This document shows, piece by piece, positions 52,054 to 59,908 of a stretch of 64,000 bases of DNA; within the stretch, counting starts at the first letter, position 1; each line of letters starts with the position of its first letter. Under the pieces are notes generated by a model that was not told the origin of the DNA, searched no databases, and was given only the letters and a program-made list of their open reading frames with translations. A program made the position numbers and the translations under genes. Origin of the DNA: Vulcanimicrobiota bacterium (GTDB taxonomy: Bacteria > Vulcanimicrobiota > Vulcanimicrobiia > Vulcanimicrobiales > Vulcanimicrobiaceae); the NCBI GenBank assembly GCA_027452165.1, contig DAIDGX010000024.1:62001-126000 (forward strand). The letters are read 5' to 3'.

Positions 52054-52961
52054 TTGATAGCTCCCTCGACGACGTCGGCCGTCGTTTCTTGCGGCGCAAC
52101 CGCGTACAAGAAGATGTCTTCGAGATTGAGATCGACGATGCGCACACCGGTCCCGCCGAGCGCTTCAAGCTTTGCAACGAACTCGGCAGAATCGTTCGAG
52201 ACGAGCAGGCGTACGATGCGTCCGCTGCGATCGACACGCAAGATGCGCCCGTCCCGGGATATCCCGTTGAGCGAAAGAGCTTCCGACGGGAAGATCGCCT
52301 CAACGATCTTGCGGCCGGCCTTGAGGTCGTCCACCGCACCCTCGAGCGCCAGATTACCGCGATCGATCACGGCGATTCGCTCCGCGGCGCGTTCGACTTG
52401 ACCGATTTGATGCGAGGAAAAGATCACCGTAGCTCCGCGTGCCGACTCGTTGATGATCAAGTTCAGCACGTGGCGTTGGTTGATCGGATCGAGCCCGCTC
52501 GTCGGTTCGTCGAGAATCAACAGGTCCGCTTTGCGCGCGATCGCAAGCGCGACCATCGTCGCCGTGCGCATGCCTTTCGAGAGCGCGCGCGTCTTCTTGC
52601 GCGGATCGATGTTGAATTGTGCAAGCAACTCGTGCGCGTGCTTCACCTCGAACGACGCATAGGCACGGCGCTGCATCTCGACGTGCTCGGCAACCGTCAT
52701 CCAGTCGTAGAGCACGCTGCGCTCGGGCACGTAGGCAATCGTATCGAACTTTGCCGGCGTGAGCGGCTGGCCGTCGTACGCGATGCTGCCCGATGTCGGC
52801 CGCGCGAGGCCGAGCATGCATTTGAAGGTCGTGGTCTTACCCGCGCCATTTGGGCCGAGCAGGCCGAAGACGCAGCCTTCGGGCACGTCGATCGACAGGT
52901 CGTTGACCGCGGTGTACGGTCCGTACGTTTTGCGAAGATGGGAAATCGTGACGATGCTCAT
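52050..52961 (-). CDS. ABC transporter ATPase of the GntR-ABC operon
   Basis: 303 residues. Complete motifs: Walker A GPNGAGKTTT, signature ALSKGMRTA (LSGGQ variant), Walker B LLILDEPTSGLDP, His-switch SSHQIG. The C-terminal region after about 220 is an accessory domain of unclear role. It belongs to the drug/lantibiotic-export type of ABC ATPase rather than an importer. Four-base overlaps link it to the GntR gene and to the permease. Confidence 0.92.
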   Translation of the reverse strand: MSIVTISHLRKTYGPYTAVNDLSIDVPEGCVFGLLGPNGAGKTTTFKCMLGLARPTSGSIAYDGQPLTPAKFDTIAYVPERSVLYDWMTVAEHVEMQRRAYASFEVKHAHELLAQFNIDPRKKTRALSKGMRTATMVALAIARKADLLILDEPTSGLDPINQRHVLNLIINESARGATVIFSSHQIGQVERAAERIAVIDRGNLALEGAVDDLKAGRKIVEAIFPSEALSLNGISRDGRILRVDRSGRIVRLLVSNDSAEFVAKLEALGGTGVRIVDLNLEDIFLYAVAPQETTADVVEGAIK

Positions 52962-53356
52962 GGTTGCTCCGTAAACCAGCGATCGATCGATTCGGTGACG
53001 AGCGCTTGCACGTCGTCGGCCTTCAGGCCGATGGATTTTGCTTCGCGCACCGCGGCGTCAACGACGTCGCGAGCCACGTCGCGGGCGGCCGCTTTGGTCG
53101 AATCGGCGGCGCCGTTACTTTTGACGAAGGAGCCGCGTCCGGGCGCGGTGTCGATCACACCGTCACGCTCGAGTTCGCGATACGCCTTCGCGACGGTGTT
53201 CGGGTTGATTGTCAGGTCGAGCGCGAGCTGCTTGACCGTCGGAAGCTGCTCGCCGGTCCCCAGAATACCCAAGGCTACCGAGCGCTTGATCTGCTCGATC
53301 ACCTGCAGGTAGATGGGCACCCCGCTACGCGGGTCAACCGTGAGTACCACCGGCAT
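52958..53356 (-). CDS. GntR-family regulator, YtrA type
   Basis: 132 residues, an N-terminal winged helix (about 10-75, with IPLYLQVIEQIKR and LTINPNTVAKAYRELERDG) and a short C-terminal part of about 50 residues. That size and lack of an effector domain define the YtrA subfamily, whose members usually repress an adjacent ABC transporter and respond to antibiotics or membrane stress. It follows a 36-residue peptide gene by 5 nt and precedes the ATPase by overlap. Confidence 0.9.
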   Translation of the reverse strand: MPVVLTVDPRSGVPIYLQVIEQIKRSVALGILGTGEQLPTVKQLALDLTINPNTVAKAYRELERDGVIDTAPGRGSFVKSNGAADSTKAAARDVARDVVDAAVREAKSIGLKADDVQALVTESIDRWFTEQP

Positions 53357-53361
53357 GGCGG

Positions 53362-53472
53362 CTAGAACTTCGGGCCCCAGCCTTGAAACAGCGGCGCTGC
53401 GGCCTGCTGCGGAATACGCACGCGCGATTCCCGGGTGGCTTCGTCGCCAGGACGGCTGATGAAACGGGTCAT
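53362..53472 (-). CDS. 36-residue GWGPK peptide, first gene of the GntR-ABC operon
   Basis: Encodes MTRFISRPGD, a charged middle (EATRESRVRIP), and a C-terminus PLFQGWGPKF. CGGAAGGA ends about 10 nt before the ATG. The final GWGPK motif is shared with the 52-residue protein at 59602-59760, in both cases after an Ala/Ser/Phe-rich stretch and an R-V-x-I segment. It has no signal peptide or membrane segment. It could be a secreted signal, a substrate of the ABC exporter, a leader peptide or a peptide modulating the regulator. I know no matching family. Confidence 0.6.
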   Translation of the reverse strand: MTRFISRPGDEATRESRVRIPQQAAAPLFQGWGPKF

Positions 53473-53512
53473 GGTTGTGTTGTCCTTCCGTACTTCATAC
53501 CAATACGCTGTC

Positions 53513-53557
53513 GTACTAGTACACTAGTACAATAGAGCTTTCTGCATGCTCCGTCAA
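53513..53557 (-). promoter_or_regulatory. Promoter and operator of the GntR-ABC operon
   Basis: On the minus strand: TTGACG (53557-53552), a 17-nt spacer, TATTGT (53534-53529), a near-ideal sigma70 pair. The -10 box and start site overlap an 18-bp palindromic stretch at 53513-53530 (GTACTAGTAC and ACTAGTAC). YtrA-type regulators bind such sites, so this is the likely operator of the GntR gene in the same operon. Confidence 0.75.
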
Positions 53558-53639
53558 GAGGGCCCGTCGGGACCTGAGAAATGCGCACGGACCGCAGCAG
53601 TTGTCCCGCCATCATCATCGTCCGAAAAGCGACCCACGG

Positions 53640-54074
53640 TCATTGCAAGGGCCGTGCATTTTCGGACCGATCAACGCGCTCCTCAATAGCATTGCGCACG
53701 TCCGTTTTCACGAAATCATCGCCCTTAAACAGCAACGGTGCATCTTGCGCGATCGCGGTAACGTAGCTACAGCAATCACCGAGGTTTAGACCGGCTTCGT
53801 GATAGCCCTTACCGTAAAACGTGTACGCTTCGCCGGCCCGCTGCGCTTCGTCTTCGCCAAATGCGAATACGCGTACATCGAACTCACGTAGAAAAAGCTC
53901 GAGATCTAAGATGCCTTGAGGCCCCGCTTTCGCTCGCATGACGACGGCACACTCAAACGCGGTAAAGGCACTCACCCCAAGGGTCTGCGCGCTTCGCAGC
54001 GCGTGATAATAATCAGCGGCATCGTCCTCATCCATGAGCATCGCGACGATCGCCGACGTATCCAGAATAATCAC
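53640..54074 (-). CDS. vapC: PIN-domain ribonuclease toxin (VapC)
   Basis: 144 residues. Metal-binding acidic residues are visible as D5 in LDTSAIVAML, E41, D100 in NLGDCCSYV, and D119/D120 in FKGDDFVKTD. VapC toxins cut tRNA or rRNA. It overlaps its antitoxin by four bases. The adjacent 167-nt gap on the left carries the start of the GntR operon; nothing else is evident there. Confidence 0.9.
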   Translation of the reverse strand: MIILDTSAIVAMLMDEDDAADYYHALRSAQTLGVSAFTAFECAVVMRAKAGPQGILDLELFLREFDVRVFAFGEDEAQRAGEAYTFYGKGYHEAGLNLGDCCSYVTAIAQDAPLLFKGDDFVKTDVRNAIEERVDRSENARPLQ

Positions 54075-54328
54075 GCGTCGAACGTACCGCGCTCGCCGTA
54101 CCCAAGAATGTCGTCGACGGGGCGTGGGTCACGATCGTGGCCGCGGCGAGCGCGCACGCGGGCTTGGATTCGGGCAATCGCAGCCTGACGCGGATCCGAT
54201 AGCGCCTTGAGACGGGCGGCACGTTCACGCAAGGCGGCGGTGACGGCGGCGGTAATGGACTCGCCGGTGCGCGCTGAAATCTCGCGCGCGAGCGCCTCGG
54301 CTTCGTCATTCTTGATGTTGAGGGCCAT
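54071..54328 (-). CDS. vapB: VapB antitoxin, Rv0623-like
   Basis: 85 residues. Starts with MALNIKNDEAEALAREIS, the usual opening of this antitoxin family, followed by a ribbon-helix-helix-like helical region and an Arg-rich stretch. The ATG at 54328 was chosen for AGGA at suitable distance; an ATG two codons upstream is the alternative. Partner of VapC. Confidence 0.85.
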   Translation of the reverse strand: MALNIKNDEAEALAREISARTGESITAAVTAALRERAARLKALSDPRQAAIARIQARVRARRGHDRDPRPVDDILGYGERGTFDA

Positions 54329-54529
54329 GACCATATCCTACCCGAAAAGCATCAATTCAACAATGCCACACAATATTTATTCCATTCCACCATGATTCCG
54401 TGATGGCGTTCTTCGCGATTCGGCGGGTCGGCACGTACCAAAGACCAGGGGTTTTCCCGGATGGCCGGGGGCATGGGCCTTAGGTACCATGAGGCACACC
54501 AGAGATTCGCTCACGGAAAGGTCATCGCG
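54329..54529. other. Upstream region of vapB and the diguanylate cyclase gene
   Basis: About 200 nt without a gene. AT-rich around 54350-54400, consistent with promoters in both directions, including a TTGAAT-like element on the minus strand. I saw no operator of the size found at hipB and no clear riboswitch. Confidence 0.4.
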
Positions 54530-55813
54530 ATGCTCGACCAGGCTCTCGTCTGGAACACCGACATCAATCTGCAGGTCACGTCGCTTACGGCTCGGCTGCG
54601 CGACTTTGCGGGCATCGGCGACCGCGCGGCGACCCTACACGTGAGCGATCTCTGGGGAAGCTCCGATCCGGCCGACGTGATCCTCGCCGCGCACCAGTGG
54701 GTGCTCGATGGCGAGCACATGAGCTACGAGGCCGCGGTCCGCTCGACGCGCTTACGCTTCGAACTCGCTCCGCTGGTCGATGCGCTCGGCACGGTGGTGG
54801 GCGTGTGCGGCCGCGCCGTGGAGTTGCAGGCCGCCTCGATCGATCCGCGCGCCATGAACGCCGCCGAGCGCACGATCGGCATGGGGACCTGGTACGAGGA
54901 TCTTCGCACGGGGATCGTGACGATCTCCGAGGGCCTCGCCGGTATGCTCGGGACGCCGCGACACACGATGCACCTCGATATCCGGGCCTACGACCATCCA
55001 GAAGATCACGCTCGGGTCCTACGCACGCTCGCGGACTACGACGGCGAGGATGGCTACGCGTCCGATCACCGCATCCTCTGCGCCGACGGCCGCGTGCGTG
55101 CCGTGCGCGAACGCGTGCGTACGGTCTACGACGACCGGGGCGTTGCGATCGCCCGCGTCGGCACATTACTCGACATCAGCGATCTCAAGGAACGCGAAGC
55201 GCATCTCTCGGAACTCGCGCTTTGCGACGCGCTCACGCGACTGCCCAACCGTACCGCATTCGAGGAACGGCTCGAGTCCGCGATCGCGCGCTGTTCGCGC
55301 AACGAGCGGCGCTGTGGCGTGCTCTTCATCGACCTCGACGGTTTCAAGATGCAGAACGACCGGCACGGCCACGCGTTCGGCGATCGCATCCTGATCGGCG
55401 TCGCCGATCGCCTCTCACGCCACGTGCGCGCCTCGGACACGGTCGCACGCTTCGGCGGCGACGAGTTCGTGGTGCTGATCGACGACCTCTATACCGACGA
55501 CGCTGCCGTCGATGCGGCACGCAAAATTCTGCGAAGCCTCGACGACCCGTTCAGCGTCGATGGAACGACGGTGAGCATCCGCGCGAGCATCGGCGTTGCC
55601 ACGTACCCCGGCAGCGGGGCCACCGCGCGTGACGTAATGGAACGCGCCGATCACGAGATGTACGTGGTCAAGCGCAACGGCGGCTGCGGGGTCAAACTCG
55701 CGGCACAGAAGGAAACTGCACGCGAGGCCACTGAGAAGCGATTGTGCCAAACCCCCTCTTCGACGGAGCCGCATCGCTTCGTCACCCTCGAGAGCGTCTT
55801 GCGTTCGTCCTAA
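54530..55813 (+). CDS. Diguanylate cyclase with PAS region
   Basis: 427 residues. An N-terminal sensory region (two PAS-like halves, about 1-105 and 110-220) is followed by a GGDEF domain: GGDEF at 309-313, and an RxxD inhibitory site (R300ASD303) 5 residues before it, so the product c-di-GMP can feed back. No EAL or HD-GYP. Soluble. ATG at 54530 was chosen (GGAAAGG upstream); the frame is open for 23 further codons upstream. Its end overlaps the next gene by 70 nt. Confidence 0.88.
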   Translation: MLDQALVWNTDINLQVTSLTARLRDFAGIGDRAATLHVSDLWGSSDPADVILAAHQWVLDGEHMSYEAAVRSTRLRFELAPLVDALGTVVGVCGRAVELQAASIDPRAMNAAERTIGMGTWYEDLRTGIVTISEGLAGMLGTPRHTMHLDIRAYDHPEDHARVLRTLADYDGEDGYASDHRILCADGRVRAVRERVRTVYDDRGVAIARVGTLLDISDLKEREAHLSELALCDALTRLPNRTAFEERLESAIARCSRNERRCGVLFIDLDGFKMQNDRHGHAFGDRILIGVADRLSRHVRASDTVARFGGDEFVVLIDDLYTDDAAVDAARKILRSLDDPFSVDGTTVSIRASIGVATYPGSGATARDVMERADHEMYVVKRNGGCGVKLAAQKETAREATEKRLCQTPSSTEPHRFVTLESVLRSS

Positions 55814-57243
55814 CGCTCGTCTTTGCGCTCCCGATCGCGTATGCGATCGGGCGCGTGATCCACCAAGATATCGGGCCGCCCGAAGTGGCGCTCTTCATCG
55901 TGATCGCGATGCTCTATGTCACGCTCGCACGAGGGCGCCTGATCGGCTCGTCGGTGATGATTCACGAAGCGCAATACCCGCGCGTGTTCGCGATCGTCAA
56001 AAACGTGTGCTTGCGTCTCGAATTGCCGATGCCGCTCATCTTCGTGCGCGAGGACAATTTCGTGCCGGCGGTCGCCTTGGGTTTCGGGGAACCCTACGCG
56101 CTCGTGCTCTCGAGCCACTGGATCGAGACCTTCACCGACGACGAACTCGCGTTTTCGATCGGCCGCGAACTCGGGCACATCGCTGCGGGGCACACGCGCT
56201 ACCTCTCGCTTTTGAGCGTGAACGGCAACGAGAACGCGCTCGTTTCGATCGTCTTCGGTGGATGGTTGCGCACCTGCACCTACACTTGTGACCGCATCGG
56301 GCTGCTCGCATGCGGATCGCTCGACGCCGCGATTCGCTCGATCGCGATTGCGTCGTTTCACGAGTTCGGCCGGCACGTGAACACCGGACAGTTCATCGAA
56401 CAGGGCCGCGAGGTTGCAAGCGACAGCGTCTTGCGTTGGGGCGAGTGGCTTGGATCCGAACCGTACGCCACGCGGCGCATCGCCGCGATGGACGACTTCA
56501 TGCGCTCGCCGGCGTTCGCGCAGGCGTCCGCGTGGTATGCTCGCGAGGTCGTCGAAACGCCGGCTACCGCGACGGCCGGCAGCGGTGTGGTGACGCGCGC
56601 CGACTGTGCCGGGTGGTGGCGACGCGTATGGGCAGTAACGATCGACCTCGTCGTCGTCAGCACCCTTGTGCTTGCGTTCACCGCGCAGACGCATCAGCAA
56701 CTGCAACCCGTCACAACCACCGTCGTCTCGACCGACAAGAACGGCAAGACGACCAAGACGATGAAGACCGTCGAAGAGCCCGTCGTCACCCCTGGCATCG
56801 TTTCGACCGGCAGCGATGGCGTCGTGCGCTTCGGGATCGCGCGCATCGACAACGCCGGGCTCCATCTCGATCTCGCCGACACGCCACTGGGCCATTTCGT
56901 CGAACGCGTGACGAGTTTCGCGGGCAATTCAACCCTCTTTTACACCGCGGTCTATCTTTGGCTGCTCGTCGGTCTTGCCGGGCAGAGCTTCGGTATGATG
57001 ATCCTGGGCTTGCGCGTGGTAACGACCGACTATAAGACGCCGGGTCTTGGACGCGCGTTTGCGCGCTACGCGATCGGGCTCGTTCTGTGGTGGTTAATCC
57101 TCCCGCTGAGCCCATTCATGCGTCGCGTCATGCTGCACGATCGCATCTCGGGTACGCGTTTGATCCGCGCCGAACGCATCATGGCGCGCGCTGCGCGCGC
57201 GGTTACGCCCTCACCGGCTACGCCGGCGCCGATTGCGCGGTGA
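55744..57243 (+). CDS. M48-metallopeptidase-like/RDD fusion, zinc motif altered
   Basis: 499 residues. Two N-terminal helices, then an M48-like domain (about 70-250) with SIGRELGHIAAGH where the active-site HExxH is expected: the first His is R141, while E142 and H145 remain. An RDD membrane domain (about 290-470) follows, with helices and FGMMILGLRVV. I infer a membrane-anchored, probably non-proteolytic or differently metallated protein. GTG start inside the preceding gene (70-nt overlap, different frame). Confidence 0.65.
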   Translation: MPNPLFDGAASLRHPRERLAFVLTLVFALPIAYAIGRVIHQDIGPPEVALFIVIAMLYVTLARGRLIGSSVMIHEAQYPRVFAIVKNVCLRLELPMPLIFVREDNFVPAVALGFGEPYALVLSSHWIETFTDDELAFSIGRELGHIAAGHTRYLSLLSVNGNENALVSIVFGGWLRTCTYTCDRIGLLACGSLDAAIRSIAIASFHEFGRHVNTGQFIEQGREVASDSVLRWGEWLGSEPYATRRIAAMDDFMRSPAFAQASAWYAREVVETPATATAGSGVVTRADCAGWWRRVWAVTIDLVVVSTLVLAFTAQTHQQLQPVTTTVVSTDKNGKTTKTMKTVEEPVVTPGIVSTGSDGVVRFGIARIDNAGLHLDLADTPLGHFVERVTSFAGNSTLFYTAVYLWLLVGLAGQSFGMMILGLRVVTTDYKTPGLGRAFARYAIGLVLWWLILPLSPFMRRVMLHDRISGTRLIRAERIMARAARAVTPSPATPAPIAR

Positions 57244-57673
57244 GCCCGAGGGCGTTCGAGAGCCGGCTCAGGTAGTTGTTCAAGCCGATCGTCGCGAGGA
57301 TCTCCACGACCGCGCCCGGGGCGAAGTGCTCGTGCAACGCCATCGCGAGATTGGGCGGCAAAGCGCGCGGTTCGCGCGTAAGCGCAACGGTCGCAGCAAG
57401 CGCAGCGCGCTCCGCATCGCTAAAGAGCGGGCTTCGCGCGTAGTCGCCAAGCGATGCAAGCGTCGCGGTGTCGATGCCCAGATGCTGCGCGATCTCTTCG
57501 TGCACGCAGGTGCAGTAGTCGCAGGCATTTAGCCAGCCGACCATAAGCGCGATCAGTTCCTTGACGCGCCGTTCCACGCTATCGCTCTCGTTGAGCGCGC
57601 GTACGTGCGCGGCGAGCGTGCGCGAGAGTTCGGGCTGCGCTGCGAGCGCCTCGAACAACGAACCGTATGCCAT
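57218..57673 (-). CDS. AhpD-like / carboxymuconolactone decarboxylase family protein
   Basis: 151 residues. CDYCTCVHEE holds the conserved CxxC of AhpD-type peroxidases, and NLAMALHEHFAPGAVVEI matches the second part of the fold. Members couple reduction of AhpC or act as decarboxylases. Convergent with the M48-like gene (26-base overlap). It ends just before the CadC-like regulator stop. Confidence 0.8.
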   Translation of the reverse strand: MAYGSLFEALAAQPELSRTLAAHVRALNESDSVERRVKELIALMVGWLNACDYCTCVHEEIAQHLGIDTATLASLGDYARSPLFSDAERAALAATVALTREPRALPPNLAMALHEHFAPGAVVEILATIGLNNYLSRLSNALGLTAQSAPA

Positions 57674-57676
57674 CGC

Positions 57677-59083
57677 TTAGGCGGGTTGCTGCGGCGAACT
57701 GAAGTGGCTAAACGCTGCATCCGCACGCAGTGCCGCGAAACGCGGGTCGTTCTCGATCGCAAGCCACGCAAGATGTCCCTTCAGCCCGCGAAGCAGTTGC
57801 AGTGCGATCGAGCGATCGCCCACGGCGGCGGCGGCAGCGGCGAGATCGGTCGGATCGACGCTCTTCTCGTGCGCACTTGCAAAGGCGAGTTGCGCGCGCG
57901 CGGCGCGCATATGGTGCTGCAGCGCGAAGACGTGCGCGAGAAGCGCCGCCGCTTCGGGGCGATTCCCCGCCTCGATTGTCCCGTAGCGTTTGAAGGCGTC
58001 GATCGCGCGAGCGTAGTTGCCTTCGGCTTCGTAGGCTTCGCCGATCGTCGTCAAAACATCGGTGCGATGCGGATCCAAATCGAGCGTTTGGCGCGAGTAG
58101 GCAATGGCCTCGTTGAAGCGATGGTCGAGATAGGCAGCCGACCCGAGCCAGTCGGTGGTTGAGACCGAGAGCGGGTCGAGATTCGCGGCGGTCTGCAGTT
58201 GGTGGAACGCCTCGTGCATGCGTCCACGGTACAACAGCGCGACGCCGTACCATTCGTGCGCCGGTCCGTACGACGGGTCGAGTTGAATCGAGCGCTCGAG
58301 TTCATCGATCGCGTCACCCTGACGATGCATGTCGAGCGCGATCAAACCAAGCGATGCATGCGCTTCAGCGCAGTTCGGATCGATCGCGAGGGCTTTCTCG
58401 GCGTAGCTACGCGCCCGCGCGAAATACACGGTCTGCGGCAGCGTGCCGTAACGATAGTCGCCCATAATCGCGTTGGCTTCCGAGAGCGCCGCGTAGCCGC
58501 GTGCGTCGCGCGGATCGGTGTCGATCACTTGCGCGAAATAGGCTAGGCTCTTCTCCACGCCGCTACGCGTGCGCAGATTCCAATAATAGCGGCCGATTTG
58601 GTAGAGGCGGGAGCCGTTGGCCGACAGGTGCGGTACGCTCGTACGATGAGCGGCCGCCGCCGTGAGCGCTAGGCCAAGCACGACGAGCGCAAGGCTCGCC
58701 GCCACCGCAAGCACGCGCAGTCCGTAACGCGCCGGCTTGCGTATCACGCGCGGTTGCGCAAGCGGAACGTCTTCGAGCTTGCGTACCTCTTCGACGAAAC
58801 GGTACCCGCGACGCGGCACCGTCTCGATCGCGTCGCGCCCCCACGTTGCACGCAGCATCTTGCGCAGCACGTAGATGTTCTGCGCGAGATTTGCTTCTTC
58901 GACGAAGCCCTCGGGCCAGATGCGATCGAGCAGCGCGCCTTTGGCGAGCACGTCGCCCGGATGCTCCACAAGCGCGAGCAACGTCTCCACGACCTTCGGA
59001 CCGAGCGCGACGGGCGCGCCTTCGTGAAGGAGTAAGAGACGCTCGACGTCGAGCTGGAACGGGCCGAACTCGTAAACGCTCAT
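57677..59083 (-). CDS. CadC-like transmembrane winged-helix regulator with TPR
   Basis: 468 residues. DNA-binding wHTH about 1-100 (GPFQLDVERLLLL, NIYVLRKMLRATWG and the terminal IETVPRRGYRFVEEV, a Trans_reg_C hallmark). A single transmembrane segment at about 121-145, then four or five TPR repeats (for example AHEWYGVALLYRGRMHEAF and ALAIDPNCAEAHASLG) outside or at the membrane. It senses a protein or peptide and activates a promoter directly, like CadC/ToxR. The target is not known; the gap before the GWGPK gene at 59602 is the closest divergent gap. Confidence 0.85.
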   Translation of the reverse strand: MSVYEFGPFQLDVERLLLLHEGAPVALGPKVVETLLALVEHPGDVLAKGALLDRIWPEGFVEEANLAQNIYVLRKMLRATWGRDAIETVPRRGYRFVEEVRKLEDVPLAQPRVIRKPARYGLRVLAVAASLALVVLGLALTAAAAHRTSVPHLSANGSRLYQIGRYYWNLRTRSGVEKSLAYFAQVIDTDPRDARGYAALSEANAIMGDYRYGTLPQTVYFARARSYAEKALAIDPNCAEAHASLGLIALDMHRQGDAIDELERSIQLDPSYGPAHEWYGVALLYRGRMHEAFHQLQTAANLDPLSVSTTDWLGSAAYLDHRFNEAIAYSRQTLDLDPHRTDVLTTIGEAYEAEGNYARAIDAFKRYGTIEAGNRPEAAALLAHVFALQHHMRAARAQLAFASAHEKSVDPTDLAAAAAAVGDRSIALQLLRGLKGHLAWLAIENDPRFAALRADAAFSHFSSPQQPA

Positions 59084-59601
59084 GGTGATCTACCGGACCT
59101 CTCCCGAGTAACGTTAGCCTATGTACGCTGACCGTGCTCGCCGGTTTCGGCCGGGTGGCGGGCAGCTCTACCCGATACCTGTTCGTTCACGGCGGCCAAG
59201 GCTCCCCATCCCCGGCGCCTCGATCCGCGGCTGGACGGTCCGGCCAGGAGGGCCGCCCCTATCGCAAGCGAGGGACCCTGGGCGAACGTGACCACCCGGA
59301 GCCCTAGGCCGGATTCGCCGCCGGCGGGCTGCGACGCTTGTCGCTCGATTTCGAAAGCGGACGCAAAGCAACCGGATTTGCAACTGAATCGCTTCATCGT
59401 TATGTACGTGCTGCGCACGGCTACGACACGTAAACGCGCTTATCGCGCGTAGTACGAATGGCCCATCGCATGACGTTTTTTTACGCATTCGTGTCACAAA
59501 ACGTGTGAAACAAAACGCATAGATACACCGTAATGCAGAGTGTACAGTGACTTACGGATCGAGCAATGTTGCAGCGCGATTCGCTACGGAAGGAAAAGAT
59601 T
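59084..59601. other. 518-nt gap between the CadC-like regulator and the GWGPK peptide gene
   Basis: No convincing gene on either strand. About 59119-59418 carries an open frame on the minus strand (99 codons), but it has no ribosome-binding site and is read only because this part is GC-rich; I do not call it. About 59130-59340 is strongly self-complementary. About 59460-59560 is AT-rich, with TCACA, AAACG, TGTGA as an inverted repeat and an ACGCAT repeated twice; this is the likely promoter region of the peptide gene. Confidence 0.45.
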
Positions 59602-59760
59602 TTGAATACGCCCTCGCAGTCGAAAGCCGTCGAAGAGCCAGAACGCGAGCCCGTCGTTTCGTTCACGCGCGTGATCGAAATTGCACCGAGCAGCTCGTCG
59701 TTCGGCGGCTGGGGACCGAAGGTCGTCGGTCTCACGAGCACCCTCGTTCGTTGGAATTAA
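59602..59760 (+). CDS. 52-residue GWGPK peptide
   Basis: TTG start with CGGAAGGA about 7 nt upstream, the same segment as at the 36-residue gene; an ATG 12 codons earlier has no such site. The protein starts MNTPSQSKAVEEP, continues acidic and then FTRVIEIAPSSSSFGG, and holds GWGPK with a 12-residue tail ending LVRWN. No signal peptide, no hydrophobic helix. Shares the R-V...GWGPK arrangement with the gene at 53362-53472. A GCAA-capped terminator follows 108 nt on. No family known. Confidence 0.6.
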   Translation: MNTPSQSKAVEEPEREPVVSFTRVIEIAPSSSSFGGWGPKVVGLTSTLVRWN

Positions 59761-59867
59761 TCCAAAACTAAGGTTTCATCCACACCATATGGTGTGAGAT
59801 GGAAATGGGCCGGCGTTGACCCTCCACCAACGCAGACCCAAATGGACTCCAACTCGTAGAGTGCAGC

Positions 59868-59908
59868 AAACAAGCAGGGTCGGCAGCAATGCCGGCCCTA
59901 CTTGTTTT
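59868..59908 (+). terminator. Terminator of the GWGPK peptide transcript
   Basis: A stem of about 17 bp with one mismatch and one T.G wobble, loop GCAA (59886-59889), then TTTT at 59905-59908. The apical TCGGCA-GCAA-TGCCGG design is that of the rpsO and pnp terminators. It overlaps the 3' end of the convergent lipid-kinase gene. Confidence 0.8.

Noticed and set aside
59119-59418. 99-codon frame upstream of the CadC-like regulator on the minus strand
   Set aside because: No ribosome-binding site, odd composition, and the surrounding sequence is self-complementary, so it is more likely a structured leader or non-coding.
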